Origin: Candidatus Odyssella sp.
Lineage (GTDB): Bacteria > Pseudomonadota > Alphaproteobacteria > Bin65
DNA length: 39,990 bases
Assembly (NCBI GenBank): GCA_016792765.1
Contig: JAEULD010000295.1
Location: 1-39,990, forward strand
Reading direction: 5' to 3'
The position numbers and the translations under genes were made by a program. A model generated the notes under the pieces. The model worked only from the letters and a program-made list of their open reading frames with translations, was not told where the DNA came from and searched no databases. Below are positions 8,894 through 17,015 of this stretch, piece after piece (the stretch's first letter is position 1; each line of letters begins with the position of its first letter).

Positions 8894-8902
8894 GACCGCG
8901 TC

Positions 8903-10342
8903 ATGGCCAGGATCCCGGGCATCGGCGACTTGATCGAGGGCGCGAAGGCGGCCTCGCGCGGCGCGTCGGCGCCGCCGCGGCACCGCGAGGACGCGGAGAT
9001 GATGCCCGAGCTGTATGCGGCGGCGATCCGCCGGCCGCACCGTCTCGCCACCTGGGCCCTCGGCGCGGTCGGCGCCGGCCTTCTCCTGTTCGCGGTCGCC
9101 GCCTCGGTCGTGGATCTCGACGAGGTGACGCGGGCCGACGGCAAGGTGATTCCCTCGGGCCAGACGCAGATCGTGGCGCATCTCTACGGCGGCATCGTGC
9201 AGGATATTCTCGTGCGCGAGGGCGACGAGGTGAAGCCCGGCCAGGTGCTGCTGAAGATCGACAACCGCGATTCGCAGGCCGAGTTCGGCGAGAATCGCGC
9301 ACGCATGGCGGCGCTCGCGGCCCGGGCGGCGCGGCTGCGGGCCGAGGCCGAAGGGCGCGACGAGATCGAAATCCCCGGCGACATCGAGGCGGCCTCGCCG
9401 CAGGCTGCCGCGCTGGAGCGCCGGCTGTTCCAGGCGCGGCGCGAAAGCCTCGTCTCGGAGCTGAAGGGCCTCGACGAGCAGCTGCGGCAGCGCGAGCAGG
9501 AGCTTGCGCAGCAGGAGGCGATCGTCGCGAGTCTCGAGAAGAAGCTCGCCTCGCTGCGCGCCGAATACGGCAACGCGCTGCGCGTGGGCGTCAACGTGGT
9601 CGGCCGTCTCGAATTGCTGCGCCTACAGCGCGAGACCAAGGACGCGGAAGGCGAACTCGCCACCGAGCGCCTGAAAGTGCCGCGCATCCAGGCCGCGATC
9701 CTCGAGGCGCGGCAGAAGCACGCGGACCGCAGGAACGCGTTCGTCTCGGAAGCGCGGCGCGACCTGAACGACAGCGAAAGCGAACTCGCGCGACTCAGGG
9801 AGAAGCTCGAGAAGCTCACGTTCGACGTGAAGACCAACGAGGTGAAGGCGCCGCTGCGCGGGATCGTGAAGCAGCTGCGGGTGGCCACGAAGGGCGGCGT
9901 GGTCAAGGCCGGCGAGCCGCTGGTCGAGATTACCCCGCTGGACGATACGCTGGTGATCGAGGGCCGCGTGCGGCCGAGCGACATCGCGTTCATCCGACTC
10001 GGCCAGCACGCGCTGGTGAAGATCACGGCCTACAATTACGCGACCTATGGCGGGCTCGAAGGCCGCGTGTTCGAGATCAGCCCTGACGCGATCGAGAGCA
10101 CGGAAAAGCCGGGCGAGACGCACTACCGCGTGAAGGTGCGCACCACGAAGAGCCACCTCGATAGCGACGGCAAGACCCTGCCGATCGGGCCCGGCATGAC
10201 GGCGCAGATCTCGATCAAGATCGGCGAGAAGTCGCTGCTGGCCTACATCCTGAAGCCGCTCACCAAGTCGTCGCGACGGCTGCAGGTCGACGATCCGAGC
10301 CGCCCGGCCGAGACCGGCCGGCCGAGCGCCGAGAGCCTTTGA
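8903..10342 (+). CDS. HlyD-type membrane fusion protein, first copy
   Basis: This 479-residue periplasmic adaptor links the ABC exporter to the TolC-like channel. It has a short cytoplasmic N-terminus, one membrane segment at about residues 49-71 (LATWALGAVGAGLLLFAVAA), a split lipoyl domain (GGIVQDILVREGDEVKPGQVLLKID near 100-130 and VKAPLRGIVKQLRV later), a long coiled-coil hairpin rich in Glu/Arg/Gln, and a C-terminal beta-barrel (PSDIAFIRLGQHALVKITAYNYATYGGLEG). It starts 9 bases after the exporter stop and ends 3 bases before a second, complete HlyD-like gene. Length and domains match the LapC/HlyD family. It was probably duplicated locally, since the next gene has the same layout and many of the same motifs. 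Confidence 0.93.
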   Translation: MARIPGIGDLIEGAKAASRGASAPPRHREDAEMMPELYAAAIRRPHRLATWALGAVGAGLLLFAVAASVVDLDEVTRADGKVIPSGQTQIVAHLYGGIVQDILVREGDEVKPGQVLLKIDNRDSQAEFGENRARMAALAARAARLRAEAEGRDEIEIPGDIEAASPQAAALERRLFQARRESLVSELKGLDEQLRQREQELAQQEAIVASLEKKLASLRAEYGNALRVGVNVVGRLELLRLQRETKDAEGELATERLKVPRIQAAILEARQKHADRRNAFVSEARRDLNDSESELARLREKLEKLTFDVKTNEVKAPLRGIVKQLRVATKGGVVKAGEPLVEITPLDDTLVIEGRVRPSDIAFIRLGQHALVKITAYNYATYGGLEGRVFEISPDAIESTEKPGETHYRVKVRTTKSHLDSDGKTLPIGPGMTAQISIKIGEKSLLAYILKPLTKSSRRLQVDDPSRPAETGRPSAESL

Positions 10343-10345
10343 GCC

Positions 10346-11713
10346 ATGGACGGATCGGCGCCCAAGCCCGACACCTTCAGCTACACCGATCCCGCCTTTC
10401 TGCATTCCAGCGCGGAGGCGGTGGCCACCGAAGGCGCGCGCCGTTTCGGCGGCTATCTGGCCATGGCGTTCGGCGCGCTGGTGCTGGCGCTCCTGGTATG
10501 GGCGCGTCTTTCCTATATGGACGACATCACGCGCGGCGAGTCGCGCGTGATCGCGTCGGGGCAGAACAAGGTCGTACAGGCGCCCGATGCCGGCGTTGTC
10601 AAGGCGATCTTCGTGAAGGAGGGCGACACGGTCGCCGCCGGCCAGCCGCTGATGCGGATCGACGCAACGCCTTCCAAGGCCACGCTCGACGAGAAGCTGG
10701 CCCGGCTCTACGCGCTGATGGCCCGGGTGGCGCGCCTCACCGCCGAGGCCGAAGACAAGGATACCGTGGCTTTTCCGGACGAAGTGCGGCGCAACGCGCC
10801 GCGCGAGGTGGAGCAGGAGACCGCCGCGTTCCGCAGCCGCGCGCATCAGCAGAAGGGCGAGATCGCGACGCTCGAACAGCAGGTCGCGCAGAAGGAGCAG
10901 CAGCTCCGCGAGGGCGAGAGCACCGTGGCGCGGCTCGACGCCCGATTGCGGCTCAACCGCGCCGAGGAGTTCGACACCTGCCGCGCCTACCGCACCGGCT
11001 CCGCGTCGCTTTCCGAATGCCAGGTGGCGCAGCGCGCGTCGCTCGAAACCGCGGGACAGCTCGAAAGCGAGCGGCGCGGCATTCCGCGCGCCGAGGCCGC
11101 GCTGCGCGAAGCGCGGCAGAAGGTGGAAGACAAGCGCGCGCAGTTCCGCTCCGAGGCACGCAAGGACCTGAACGAGTCGCAGGCGCAGATCGACCAGCTT
11201 CGCCCGCAGATTCAGAAGGAGGGCCAGACGCTGGCGCTGACCGAGCTGAAATCGCCGGTGCGCGGGATCGTCAAGACGGTCGGCGTGGCCACGATCGGCG
11301 GCGTCGTGAAGGCCGGCGACGCGCTGATCGAAATCGTGCCGGCCGAAGACACGTTGCTGGTCGAGGTTCGCATCAAGCCCGCGGACATCGCCTTCGTGCG
11401 CCTCGACCAGGACGCGACGGTGAAGATCAGCGCCTACGACTATTCGATCTTCGGCGGCATCGAGGGCAAGGTCGTCGAGATCAGCTCGGACGCCATCGTC
11501 GACGAGAAGAAGAATTCGCATGGCGAGCGCGACACCTACTACCGCGTTCGCGTGCGCACGCAGAAAGCCTATCTCGAGCGCGACAAGCAGATACTGCCGA
11601 TCATCCCCGGCATGACCGGCCAGGTCGACATCCGGACCGGAAGGCGCACGGTGCTCGACCGCCTGCTCGACCCGTTCCACCGGCTGCTCAGCGATTCGCT
11701 CGGCGAACGCTGA
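10346..11713 (+). CDS. HlyD-type membrane fusion protein, second copy
   Basis: This 455-residue paralogue of the preceding gene follows it by 3 bases. Its membrane segment is near residues 33-53 (YLAMAFGALVLALLVWARL). Lipoyl halves are VVKAIFVKEGDTVAAGQPLMRID and LKSPVRGIVKTVGVATIGGVV, and the barrel motif is PADIAFVRLDQDATVKISAYDYSIFGG. The hairpin region contains two cysteines, C212 and C225, in a segment (TCRAYRTGSASLSEC) with no counterpart in the first copy. These would be oxidised in the periplasm and could form a disulfide. All domains are intact, so it is not a decaying duplicate. Two adaptors could form a mixed ring or serve different substrates; the sequence cannot decide. Confidence 0.92.
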   Translation: MDGSAPKPDTFSYTDPAFLHSSAEAVATEGARRFGGYLAMAFGALVLALLVWARLSYMDDITRGESRVIASGQNKVVQAPDAGVVKAIFVKEGDTVAAGQPLMRIDATPSKATLDEKLARLYALMARVARLTAEAEDKDTVAFPDEVRRNAPREVEQETAAFRSRAHQQKGEIATLEQQVAQKEQQLREGESTVARLDARLRLNRAEEFDTCRAYRTGSASLSECQVAQRASLETAGQLESERRGIPRAEAALREARQKVEDKRAQFRSEARKDLNESQAQIDQLRPQIQKEGQTLALTELKSPVRGIVKTVGVATIGGVVKAGDALIEIVPAEDTLLVEVRIKPADIAFVRLDQDATVKISAYDYSIFGGIEGKVVEISSDAIVDEKKNSHGERDTYYRVRVRTQKAYLERDKQILPIIPGMTGQVDIRTGRRTVLDRLLDPFHRLLSDSLGER

Positions 11714-11715
11714 AC

Positions 11716-11734
11716 CCGCCGCGCCCGACGGCGG
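11716..11734 (+). terminator. Short hairpin after the secretion operon, weak terminator candidate
   Basis: CCGCCG-(7)-CGGCGG begins 3 bases after the second fusion-protein stop. There is no T-run, so intrinsic termination is doubtful. The rest of the gap to the convergent hspQ gene shows nothing clear. Confidence 0.25.
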
Positions 11735-11852
11735 ATGCCGCGTTTGCCGCCATGCCGCGAGTGGGCGCGGCTGATCGAGCGAACGTTGGTCTGCAGCGAG
11801 ACTGTCGGGGTGTATCCGGCGGCGCGCGGCCGACTGAACGGGCGCGCGCGGC

Positions 11853-12230
11853 TCAGTTGACGGTGCGCTGACGCGGCGTGTAGCGGCCGTTCTTGAACTC
11901 GGCGAACATGTCGTCGACCTGGGGATGGCCGACGGGCTTGCCGGTTTCGTCGGGCAACAGGTTCTGCTCGGACACGTAGGCGATGTAGGTCGATTCCGCG
12001 TTCTCGGCGAGCAGGTGATAGAAGGGCTGATCCTTGCTCGGCCGGATCTCGGCCGGGATCGACGCGTACCACTCCTCGGTGTTCGCGAACACCGGATCGA
12101 CGTCGAAGATGACGCCGCGGAACGGATATACGCGGTGCTTCACCACCTGTCCGATGCGGAATTTTGCCGTGCGCAATTCGTGCGGCGGCGCCGGCGGGGT
12201 CGTGAGCGTATCCTTCATCAGGCCATTCAT
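11853..12230 (-). CDS. hspQ: Heat shock protein HspQ (YccV-like)
   Basis: This 125-residue protein has the YccV-like/HspQ domain: AKFRIGQVVKHRVYPFRGVIFDVDPVF, then EEWY, PFYHLLAE and TYIAYVSEQNLLPDE. In Escherichia coli, HspQ binds hemimethylated DNA in vitro and acts as a specificity enhancer and substrate of the Lon protease. The visible match covers the full family length. Either the ATG at 12230 or the one at 12218 could be the start; neither has a strong ribosome-binding site. It is convergent with the secretion operon and divergent from the molybdenum hydroxylase gene, so it is likely monocistronic. Confidence 0.92.
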   Translation of the reverse strand: MNGLMKDTLTTPPAPPHELRTAKFRIGQVVKHRVYPFRGVIFDVDPVFANTEEWYASIPAEIRPSKDQPFYHLLAENAESTYIAYVSEQNLLPDETGKPVGHPQVDDMFAEFKNGRYTPRQRTVN

Positions 12231-12350
12231 AGGTGAATTGCCGCGCCGCGCAAGGGGTGCCCCGTGTGGATAGCGCGATGAGCGGGGTTAACGGTTGCGT
12301 CCGTGCGCGCGAGAAACCAGAGTCGCGGAGCGAACGATGAGTCGAGGGCG

Positions 12351-14753
12351 ATGAGTGCGGGCGCAGCAGGGAGCTTCGGCATCGGACAGCCGGTGCGGCG
12401 GGTCGAAGACCGCCGCCTCGTCTCGGGCCGGGGGCGCTACGCCGACGATTTCGCGCCGCCCGGCATGGCGCACGGCTACGTGCTGCGCGCACCGCATGCG
12501 CATGCGCGCATTCTCCATATCGACGCCGCCCGCGCACGCAGGGCCAAGGGCGTAGTCCTCGTGCTCACCGCCGCCGAACTGGAACGCGAAGGCGTGAAGC
12601 CCATTCCGAGTTGGTCGCGGCAGCCGCCGTCGACGTTTCCCAACCGCGACGGCTCGCCGCTGCCCGATCCGCCCAATTATCCGCTGGCCCGCGGCAAGGT
12701 GCGCTATGCCGGCGAGGCGGTCGCATTCGTCGTCGCCGAGACGCAGGCGCTGGCGCAGGACGCCGCCGAGCGAATCGAGGCCGCCTACGAAGAGCTGCCG
12801 CCGGTCGTCGCGCCCGACGCGGCGCTGGCTGCCGCGGCGCCGCGCATATGGGAAGACATCCCGGGCAATCTCTGCTTCGACACGGAGCATGGCGATGCCG
12901 GCGCCGTCGAAAGGGCCTTCGCGGCGGCCGCGCACCGGGTTCGCGTGCCGCACATCAACAATCGGCTCGTCGTGCATTACATGGAGCCGCGGATCGCGCT
13001 GGCCGAGCACGACGCGACCACTGGGCTGACGACGCTGCGCTGCGGAACGCAGAGCGTGCAACGCCAGCGGCTGGTGCTCTCGCAGACGCTCGGCATGCCG
13101 CCGGAGCGGCTGCGCGTGATCGCCGACGACGTGGGCGGCGGCTTCGGCGCGCGCAGCTATCTCTACCCCGAGCACGTCCTGGCCGCCGTCGCGGCCCGGC
13201 TGACTGGCCGGCCGGTGAAATGGCGCGCCGACCGCTCCGAATGCTTCCTGACCGACACGCAGGGGCGCGACCAGCGCATCGACGCGTCGCTGGCGCTCGA
13301 CCGAGACGGGCGCTTCCTGGCGGTCAGGCTCGAGGCGCTGCACAACATCGGCGCCTGCATCACCACGCTCGGCCATTGGGCGGCGGCCATCAACATCATG
13401 CGCCTTGCCACCAGCGTCTATGCGATACCGGCGGCCTATCTGCGGCTGCGCGCCGCCTTCACGAACTGCGCGCCGGTGAACGCCTATCGCGGCGTGGGCC
13501 GCGCCGAGGCGATCTACGCGATGGAGCGGCTCGTCGAGGCGGCGGCGCGCGCGATCGGCATCGATTCGGGCGAACTGCGTCGGCGCAATTTCGTGCCGCC
13601 CGAAGCCATGCCCTACAAGACTCCGACGGGCTCCACCTACGACAGCGGCGATTTCGCGGCCGTCATGGCGAAGGCGCAGGCCGCCGCGGACTGGGCCGGC
13701 TTTGCCGCGCGCAAGGCCGCGGCGAAGGCAAACGGCAAGCTCTACGGCCGCGGCATCGGGTGCTATATCGAGAGCGCGGGCGGCCAGCCGCTCGAATACG
13801 CGAAACTGCGCGCCGAGACGGACGGCGGCATCACCGTGCTGGTCGGCACGCACAATCACGGCCAGGGGCACGAAACGAGTTTCGCGCAGCTCGTGGCCGA
13901 ACGCCTCGGCGTGCCGTTCGAGACCGTGCGCGTGGTGTTCGGCGATACTGCCCTGGTCGACAAGGGCGCCGGTACGCACGGTTCGCGCTCGATGCGCATG
14001 GCCGGCAGCGCGATGCTCGGCGCGGCCGCGGCGCTGATCGCCAAGGGCACCGAGGTCGCGAGCCACCTGCTCGAGGCTGCGGCCGACGACATCGAATTCG
14101 CGCAAGGCAGCTTTCGCGTGCGAGGCACCGACCGCACCGTGACGCTCGCCGAGGCTGCGCGCGCCGCGGTCCGGGGCGCGGCGCCCGGAAAATCGTCCGC
14201 CGAACTCGCCGGCGACCTCGAATACCGTACCGAGGGGCTGACGTTTCCGAACGGATGCCACATTTGCGAGATCGAGGTCGATCCGGAAACGGGGGCGGCG
14301 CGCATCGCGCGCTATGCGGCGGTGGACGACGTGGGCCGCGTGATCAATCCGCTGATCGTGCATGGCCAGGCGCATGGCGGAATCGCGCAGGGCGCCGGCC
14401 AGGCACTCATGGAGCGCGTGGGATACGACGGGGAGACCGGCCAGCTTCTGACCGGCTCGCTGATGGACTACGCGCTGCCGCGCGCCCGCGATCTCCCGAT
14501 GCTGACCGTGGACACGCACGAGGTGCCGTGCCGGACCAATCCGATCGGGGTCAAGGGCGCCGGCGAGGGCGGCGCCACCGGCGCGCCGCCGGCGGTCATC
14601 AACGCGCTGCTCGACGCGCTGGCGGAAGCCGGCGTGACGCACATCGACATGCCGGCAACGCCGGAGACGATCTGGCGCGCGCTCGGATCGGCGGCCGGAG
14701 CGCGATCGCCGTCGTCGCGCAGACGGCCGTCCCGGTCCATGCCGTCGGACTAG
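12351..14753 (+). CDS. Molybdenum hydroxylase large subunit, form II CoxL-like, orphan
   Basis: This 800-residue xanthine dehydrogenase-family molybdopterin-binding subunit starts at ATG 12351 with a close GAGGG. A GTG at 12303 is in frame but adds an unconserved-looking leader. Visible family features are GQPVRRVEDRRLVSGRGRYADD at the N-terminus, the GTQ/GGFGAR substrate-side motifs, and the active-site loop AYRGVGR at 378-384. This resembles the form II AYRGAGR loop and not the AYXCSFR of true CO dehydrogenase. The catalytic Glu is E739 in VKGAGEGGATG. Such enzymes hydroxylate aldehydes or heterocycles and need a 2Fe-2S subunit and an FAD subunit; neither is encoded nearby. The substrate is unknown. 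Its stop overlaps that of the convergent glycosyltransferase. Confidence 0.9.
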   Translation: MSAGAAGSFGIGQPVRRVEDRRLVSGRGRYADDFAPPGMAHGYVLRAPHAHARILHIDAARARRAKGVVLVLTAAELEREGVKPIPSWSRQPPSTFPNRDGSPLPDPPNYPLARGKVRYAGEAVAFVVAETQALAQDAAERIEAAYEELPPVVAPDAALAAAAPRIWEDIPGNLCFDTEHGDAGAVERAFAAAAHRVRVPHINNRLVVHYMEPRIALAEHDATTGLTTLRCGTQSVQRQRLVLSQTLGMPPERLRVIADDVGGGFGARSYLYPEHVLAAVAARLTGRPVKWRADRSECFLTDTQGRDQRIDASLALDRDGRFLAVRLEALHNIGACITTLGHWAAAINIMRLATSVYAIPAAYLRLRAAFTNCAPVNAYRGVGRAEAIYAMERLVEAAARAIGIDSGELRRRNFVPPEAMPYKTPTGSTYDSGDFAAVMAKAQAAADWAGFAARKAAAKANGKLYGRGIGCYIESAGGQPLEYAKLRAETDGGITVLVGTHNHGQGHETSFAQLVAERLGVPFETVRVVFGDTALVDKGAGTHGSRSMRMAGSAMLGAAAALIAKGTEVASHLLEAAADDIEFAQGSFRVRGTDRTVTLAEAARAAVRGAAPGKSSAELAGDLEYRTEGLTFPNGCHICEIEVDPETGAARIARYAAVDDVGRVINPLIVHGQAHGGIAQGAGQALMERVGYDGETGQLLTGSLMDYALPRARDLPMLTVDTHEVPCRTNPIGVKGAGEGGATGAPPAVINALLDALAEAGVTHIDMPATPETIWRALGSAAGARSPSSRRRPSRSMPSD

Positions 14754-15712
14754 TTCTTGCCGAGAGCCGCCATCTGGTCGGCATAGGCCTTCGTGAAGAC
14801 TTGCGATCTCGCCGCCAGGTTGGCGTCGATGGTATGATCGATCTCGTCGCGGCGGAGATCCAGCCCGCCCAGCGGCTCGGGATACAGGGTCGTCCTGTCG
14901 AAGCCGAATTCGCGATAACGGCTGGGCGTGAAATGGACGCCTTCCGCGCCGATGTAATGGCCGAGAGCCAAGTAGCACGAGGCTCGCCAGAGGCCCATGA
15001 GGTGGGTCGCGAGGTCTCTGGCCGAGTCCTGTGACGTGGCGGGATGTGTTTGGGTTTTTCCCCACGACCGGAACAGCGCCTTGACTGGCTCGCGCGACTC
15101 GATCCGCTGGTCGCGGCCGATCACGAGGCGATGGTATTCGTCGAGGAGCGGCTGCATGCGCAGCCAGTGACTGCGCTTCAGGGCGAAACCCCAAAAATGC
15201 CCCATGAAGATCAGCTTTCGCGCGTTGCTTCGCTGCTGCTCGAGGCTGGCGCCGTAGGCGCCGTTCGCATTGTAGTAGACGATGCGATCGAAGCGCGCGA
15301 AAGCGCGGCGCATGAGGTCGAGCGCGGCGACGTAGTGCGGCGAAAGCACCAGATCGTCTTCGAAGAAATAGCCGACCGGGGCGCGCAGCTCTTCGAACAG
15401 CATTTTCTCCGCGCGGAAAACGTTCTCGGTAATGCCGATGTTGTCAGGGCTCGCGTGCACATGGCCGCGCGGGAAGAACTCGCGGAACGTCGCCAGAGAG
15501 GCGGCGATCTCGCCGTCGTCGGCGTACCGGATGCCGCTGTAGCGGTTGACCGCGCCGTCCTGGAACAGATGAACCCGCCGCTGCGCGACGGCGGGTTGCT
15601 GTGCCGCAAGGCTGGCGAGCAATTGCCTGAGATAAGCGGGCCGGTTGAACGAAATGACGGCGATCGGCGGCGTGCACAAAACCTCGCCAAGCCAGCCGAG
15701 CGCACTAAGCAT
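14750..15712 (-). CDS. Glycosyltransferase, GT-A fold, family 2-like
   Basis: This 320-residue cytoplasmic or peripheral protein begins its catalytic domain at PIAVISFNRPAYLRQLLASL, a GT-A nucleotide-sugar start. HLFQDGA lies in the second strand and FFEDDLVLSP supplies the acidic metal-binding motif of the DxD type. The C-terminal half (GHFWGFALKRSHW, HFTPSRYREFGFDRTTLYP) is typical of glycosyltransferases with an acceptor-binding domain. The start at 15712 is preceded by GGGAG. The donor and acceptor sugars cannot be inferred. It has no glycan-synthesis neighbours, and its stop codon shares a CTAG with the convergent hydroxylase gene. Confidence is good for the fold, low for the exact family. 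Confidence 0.8.
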   Translation of the reverse strand: MLSALGWLGEVLCTPPIAVISFNRPAYLRQLLASLAAQQPAVAQRRVHLFQDGAVNRYSGIRYADDGEIAASLATFREFFPRGHVHASPDNIGITENVFRAEKMLFEELRAPVGYFFEDDLVLSPHYVAALDLMRRAFARFDRIVYYNANGAYGASLEQQRSNARKLIFMGHFWGFALKRSHWLRMQPLLDEYHRLVIGRDQRIESREPVKALFRSWGKTQTHPATSQDSARDLATHLMGLWRASCYLALGHYIGAEGVHFTPSRYREFGFDRTTLYPEPLGGLDLRRDEIDHTIDANLAARSQVFTKAYADQMAALGKN

Positions 15713-15852
15713 CCCGATGCTCCCGAGTTCGGCCGGAAGGCCCGTGGCGTGTTGGCTGCAACCTGCTCATGTGTTCGCCGAATCCGCGCTAGCATCGCTG
15801 GTTAACATATCGCGGGCGCAATTGGAGCAAGAACAAGGTCTTAGCTCGGCAC

Positions 15853-15881
15853 TTGACAAAGTGAGTGTTTACTTACATTAT
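15853..15881 (+). promoter_or_regulatory. Strong sigma70-type promoter with an embedded inverted repeat
   Basis: TTGACA (15853-15858), a 17-base spacer and CATTAT (15876-15881) form the best promoter match seen in the window. Inside the spacer, GTGAGT-GTTT-ACTTAC is an inverted repeat with one mismatch, placed where a TetR-like repressor would block RNA polymerase. The patch is AT-rich against its surroundings. It should drive the small gene starting at 15912. Confidence 0.6.
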
Positions 15882-15911
15882 GTCGGCAGCAACTCTCCAT
15901 CGAGGCTTGCC

Positions 15912-16358
15912 ATGACCACGACCATCGACCGCTTGCGCGACGTTTCGAGCTTTTGCCGCCAGGGCGCGGCGCTGCCGCCCGATCTCGCCGGCTGGCTGGC
16001 TGCCGGCATCGAGCGCTTTCTCGGCCGCGAGGCGCGCGACCTCGACGGCGCCCTCGGCTTGATCCAGGCGCAGGGCGGCATCCCGTGGTGGCGCGAAGAC
16101 GCGATCCGCCGGCGCGACGCCGCGCTGCGCCGGCTGCGCGAGATCGCGTGCCCCGCGGCCGGCGTCACCGCCCGCGCCCGCCGCGTCGCCGAGTTGCTGC
16201 GCCGCTACGCCGGCTCAACCTGGCGCATCGACCGGGAACACGGCGCCATGCCCGCCCACTATGCCGGCACTGCGCAGGAGCAGCTCTGGCGCGCGTTCAA
16301 GTCCGGCGCCGCCATGCCGCTTGGTGAGCGGCAGCTGCGGACGATCCTGGGCGATTGA
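15912..16358 (+). CDS. Small protein of unknown function
   Basis: This 148-residue protein starts at ATG 15912, 31 bases after the -10 box of the promoter above. The open frame extends upstream to 15645 but crosses that promoter, so the shorter form is preferred. I do not recognise the family. It is basic and helical-looking, with no signal peptide or membrane segment. Notable stretches are LPPDLAGWLAAGIERFL, LIQAQGGIPWWREDAIRRRD and the C-terminal block WRIDREHGAMPAHYAGT followed by LWRAFKSGAAMPLGERQLRTIL. The conserved-looking tail suggests a real, possibly nucleic-acid-associated protein, but no function should be assigned. The phosphatase gene follows after 78 bases and may be co-transcribed. 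Confidence 0.75.
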   Translation: MTTTIDRLRDVSSFCRQGAALPPDLAGWLAAGIERFLGREARDLDGALGLIQAQGGIPWWREDAIRRRDAALRRLREIACPAAGVTARARRVAELLRRYAGSTWRIDREHGAMPAHYAGTAQEQLWRAFKSGAAMPLGERQLRTILGD

Positions 16359-16436
16359 TCGCCCCCGGCGAAGTGCGCCGGCTTGGTGCACCGGAGGCTC
16401 TTGCCCGCGCGCCGCGGACACGCGATTGATCGCGCC

Positions 16437-16937
16437 ATGCAACGCGCGCTGCCCGCCTCGGCCTATTGGATCGAGCCCCAACGCCTCGCGGCCGGCGCCT
16501 ATCCGGCAGCGCCCTTCGATCTTGCGGTGCTGATCGCGGCCGGCATCGGCGGCTTCGTCGATCTCACGCCGGCCGGCGACCATGGCGGCTATGCGAGCGA
16601 GGCGGCGCGGCTGGCGCGCGCGGCGGGGCGAGAGGCGCTGCACCGGCGTTTCCCGATCCGCGATTTCGGCCTGCCCGAGATCGCGACGATGCGCGCGATC
16701 CTCGACGCGATCGATGGCTGGCTGGCGGCGCGACGCCCGGTCTACGTCCACTGCCACGCCGGCCTTGGCCGCACCGGCACCGTCGTCGCCTGCTGGCTCG
16801 TGCGCCACGGTCGCGCGCCGGCTGACGCGCTGGCCGAACTGCAGCGCCTTCGGCACGGCACCCGCGATGCCGCTGCGGCCTCGCCGGAGACGGACGCGCA
16901 GCGCGCGTTCGTCGAGTCATGGCGGCCGGGAAACTGA
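16437..16937 (+). CDS. Cysteine-dependent protein tyrosine / dual-specificity phosphatase
   Basis: This 166-residue phosphatase has the CX5R P-loop VHCHAGLGRTGTVVACWLV, where the Cys is the nucleophile and the Arg binds phosphate. The upstream FPIRDFGLPE supplies a candidate general-acid Asp. It is small and domain-only, like bacterial dual-specificity or phosphoinositide-type phosphatases. I use ATG 16437. In-frame alternatives upstream are TTG 16401, three bases after a GGAGG, and GTG 16386; they would add an Arg-rich leader. No kinase is encoded nearby. It is likely cytoplasmic. The substrate could be a phosphoprotein, nucleotide or phospholipid and is not resolvable here. Confidence 0.85.
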   Translation: MQRALPASAYWIEPQRLAAGAYPAAPFDLAVLIAAGIGGFVDLTPAGDHGGYASEAARLARAAGREALHRRFPIRDFGLPEIATMRAILDAIDGWLAARRPVYVHCHAGLGRTGTVVACWLVRHGRAPADALAELQRLRHGTRDAAAASPETDAQRAFVESWRPGN

Positions 16938-17015
16938 CCGTCGCGGCCACGGCGGGGATTCCCTTGGCCGCTGCCGCCCCCTATGTTCGCGGCCCCACAC
17001 CGGAGAACGCGACCG

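Noticed and set aside
6032-9181. 1049-codon minus-strand frame over the exporter
   Set aside because: It is an antisense shadow caused by high GC at third codon positions, with no start context or motif.
5992-10086. 1364-codon plus-strand frame over the exporter and first adaptor
   Set aside because: It is a frame-shifted shadow of two genes with intact ABC and HlyD motifs. It spans their junction and has no domain of its own.
12288-15194. 968-codon minus-strand frame over the hydroxylase gene
   Set aside because: It is antisense to a protein with all molybdenum hydroxylase motifs. It also crosses into the glycosyltransferase gene in another frame.
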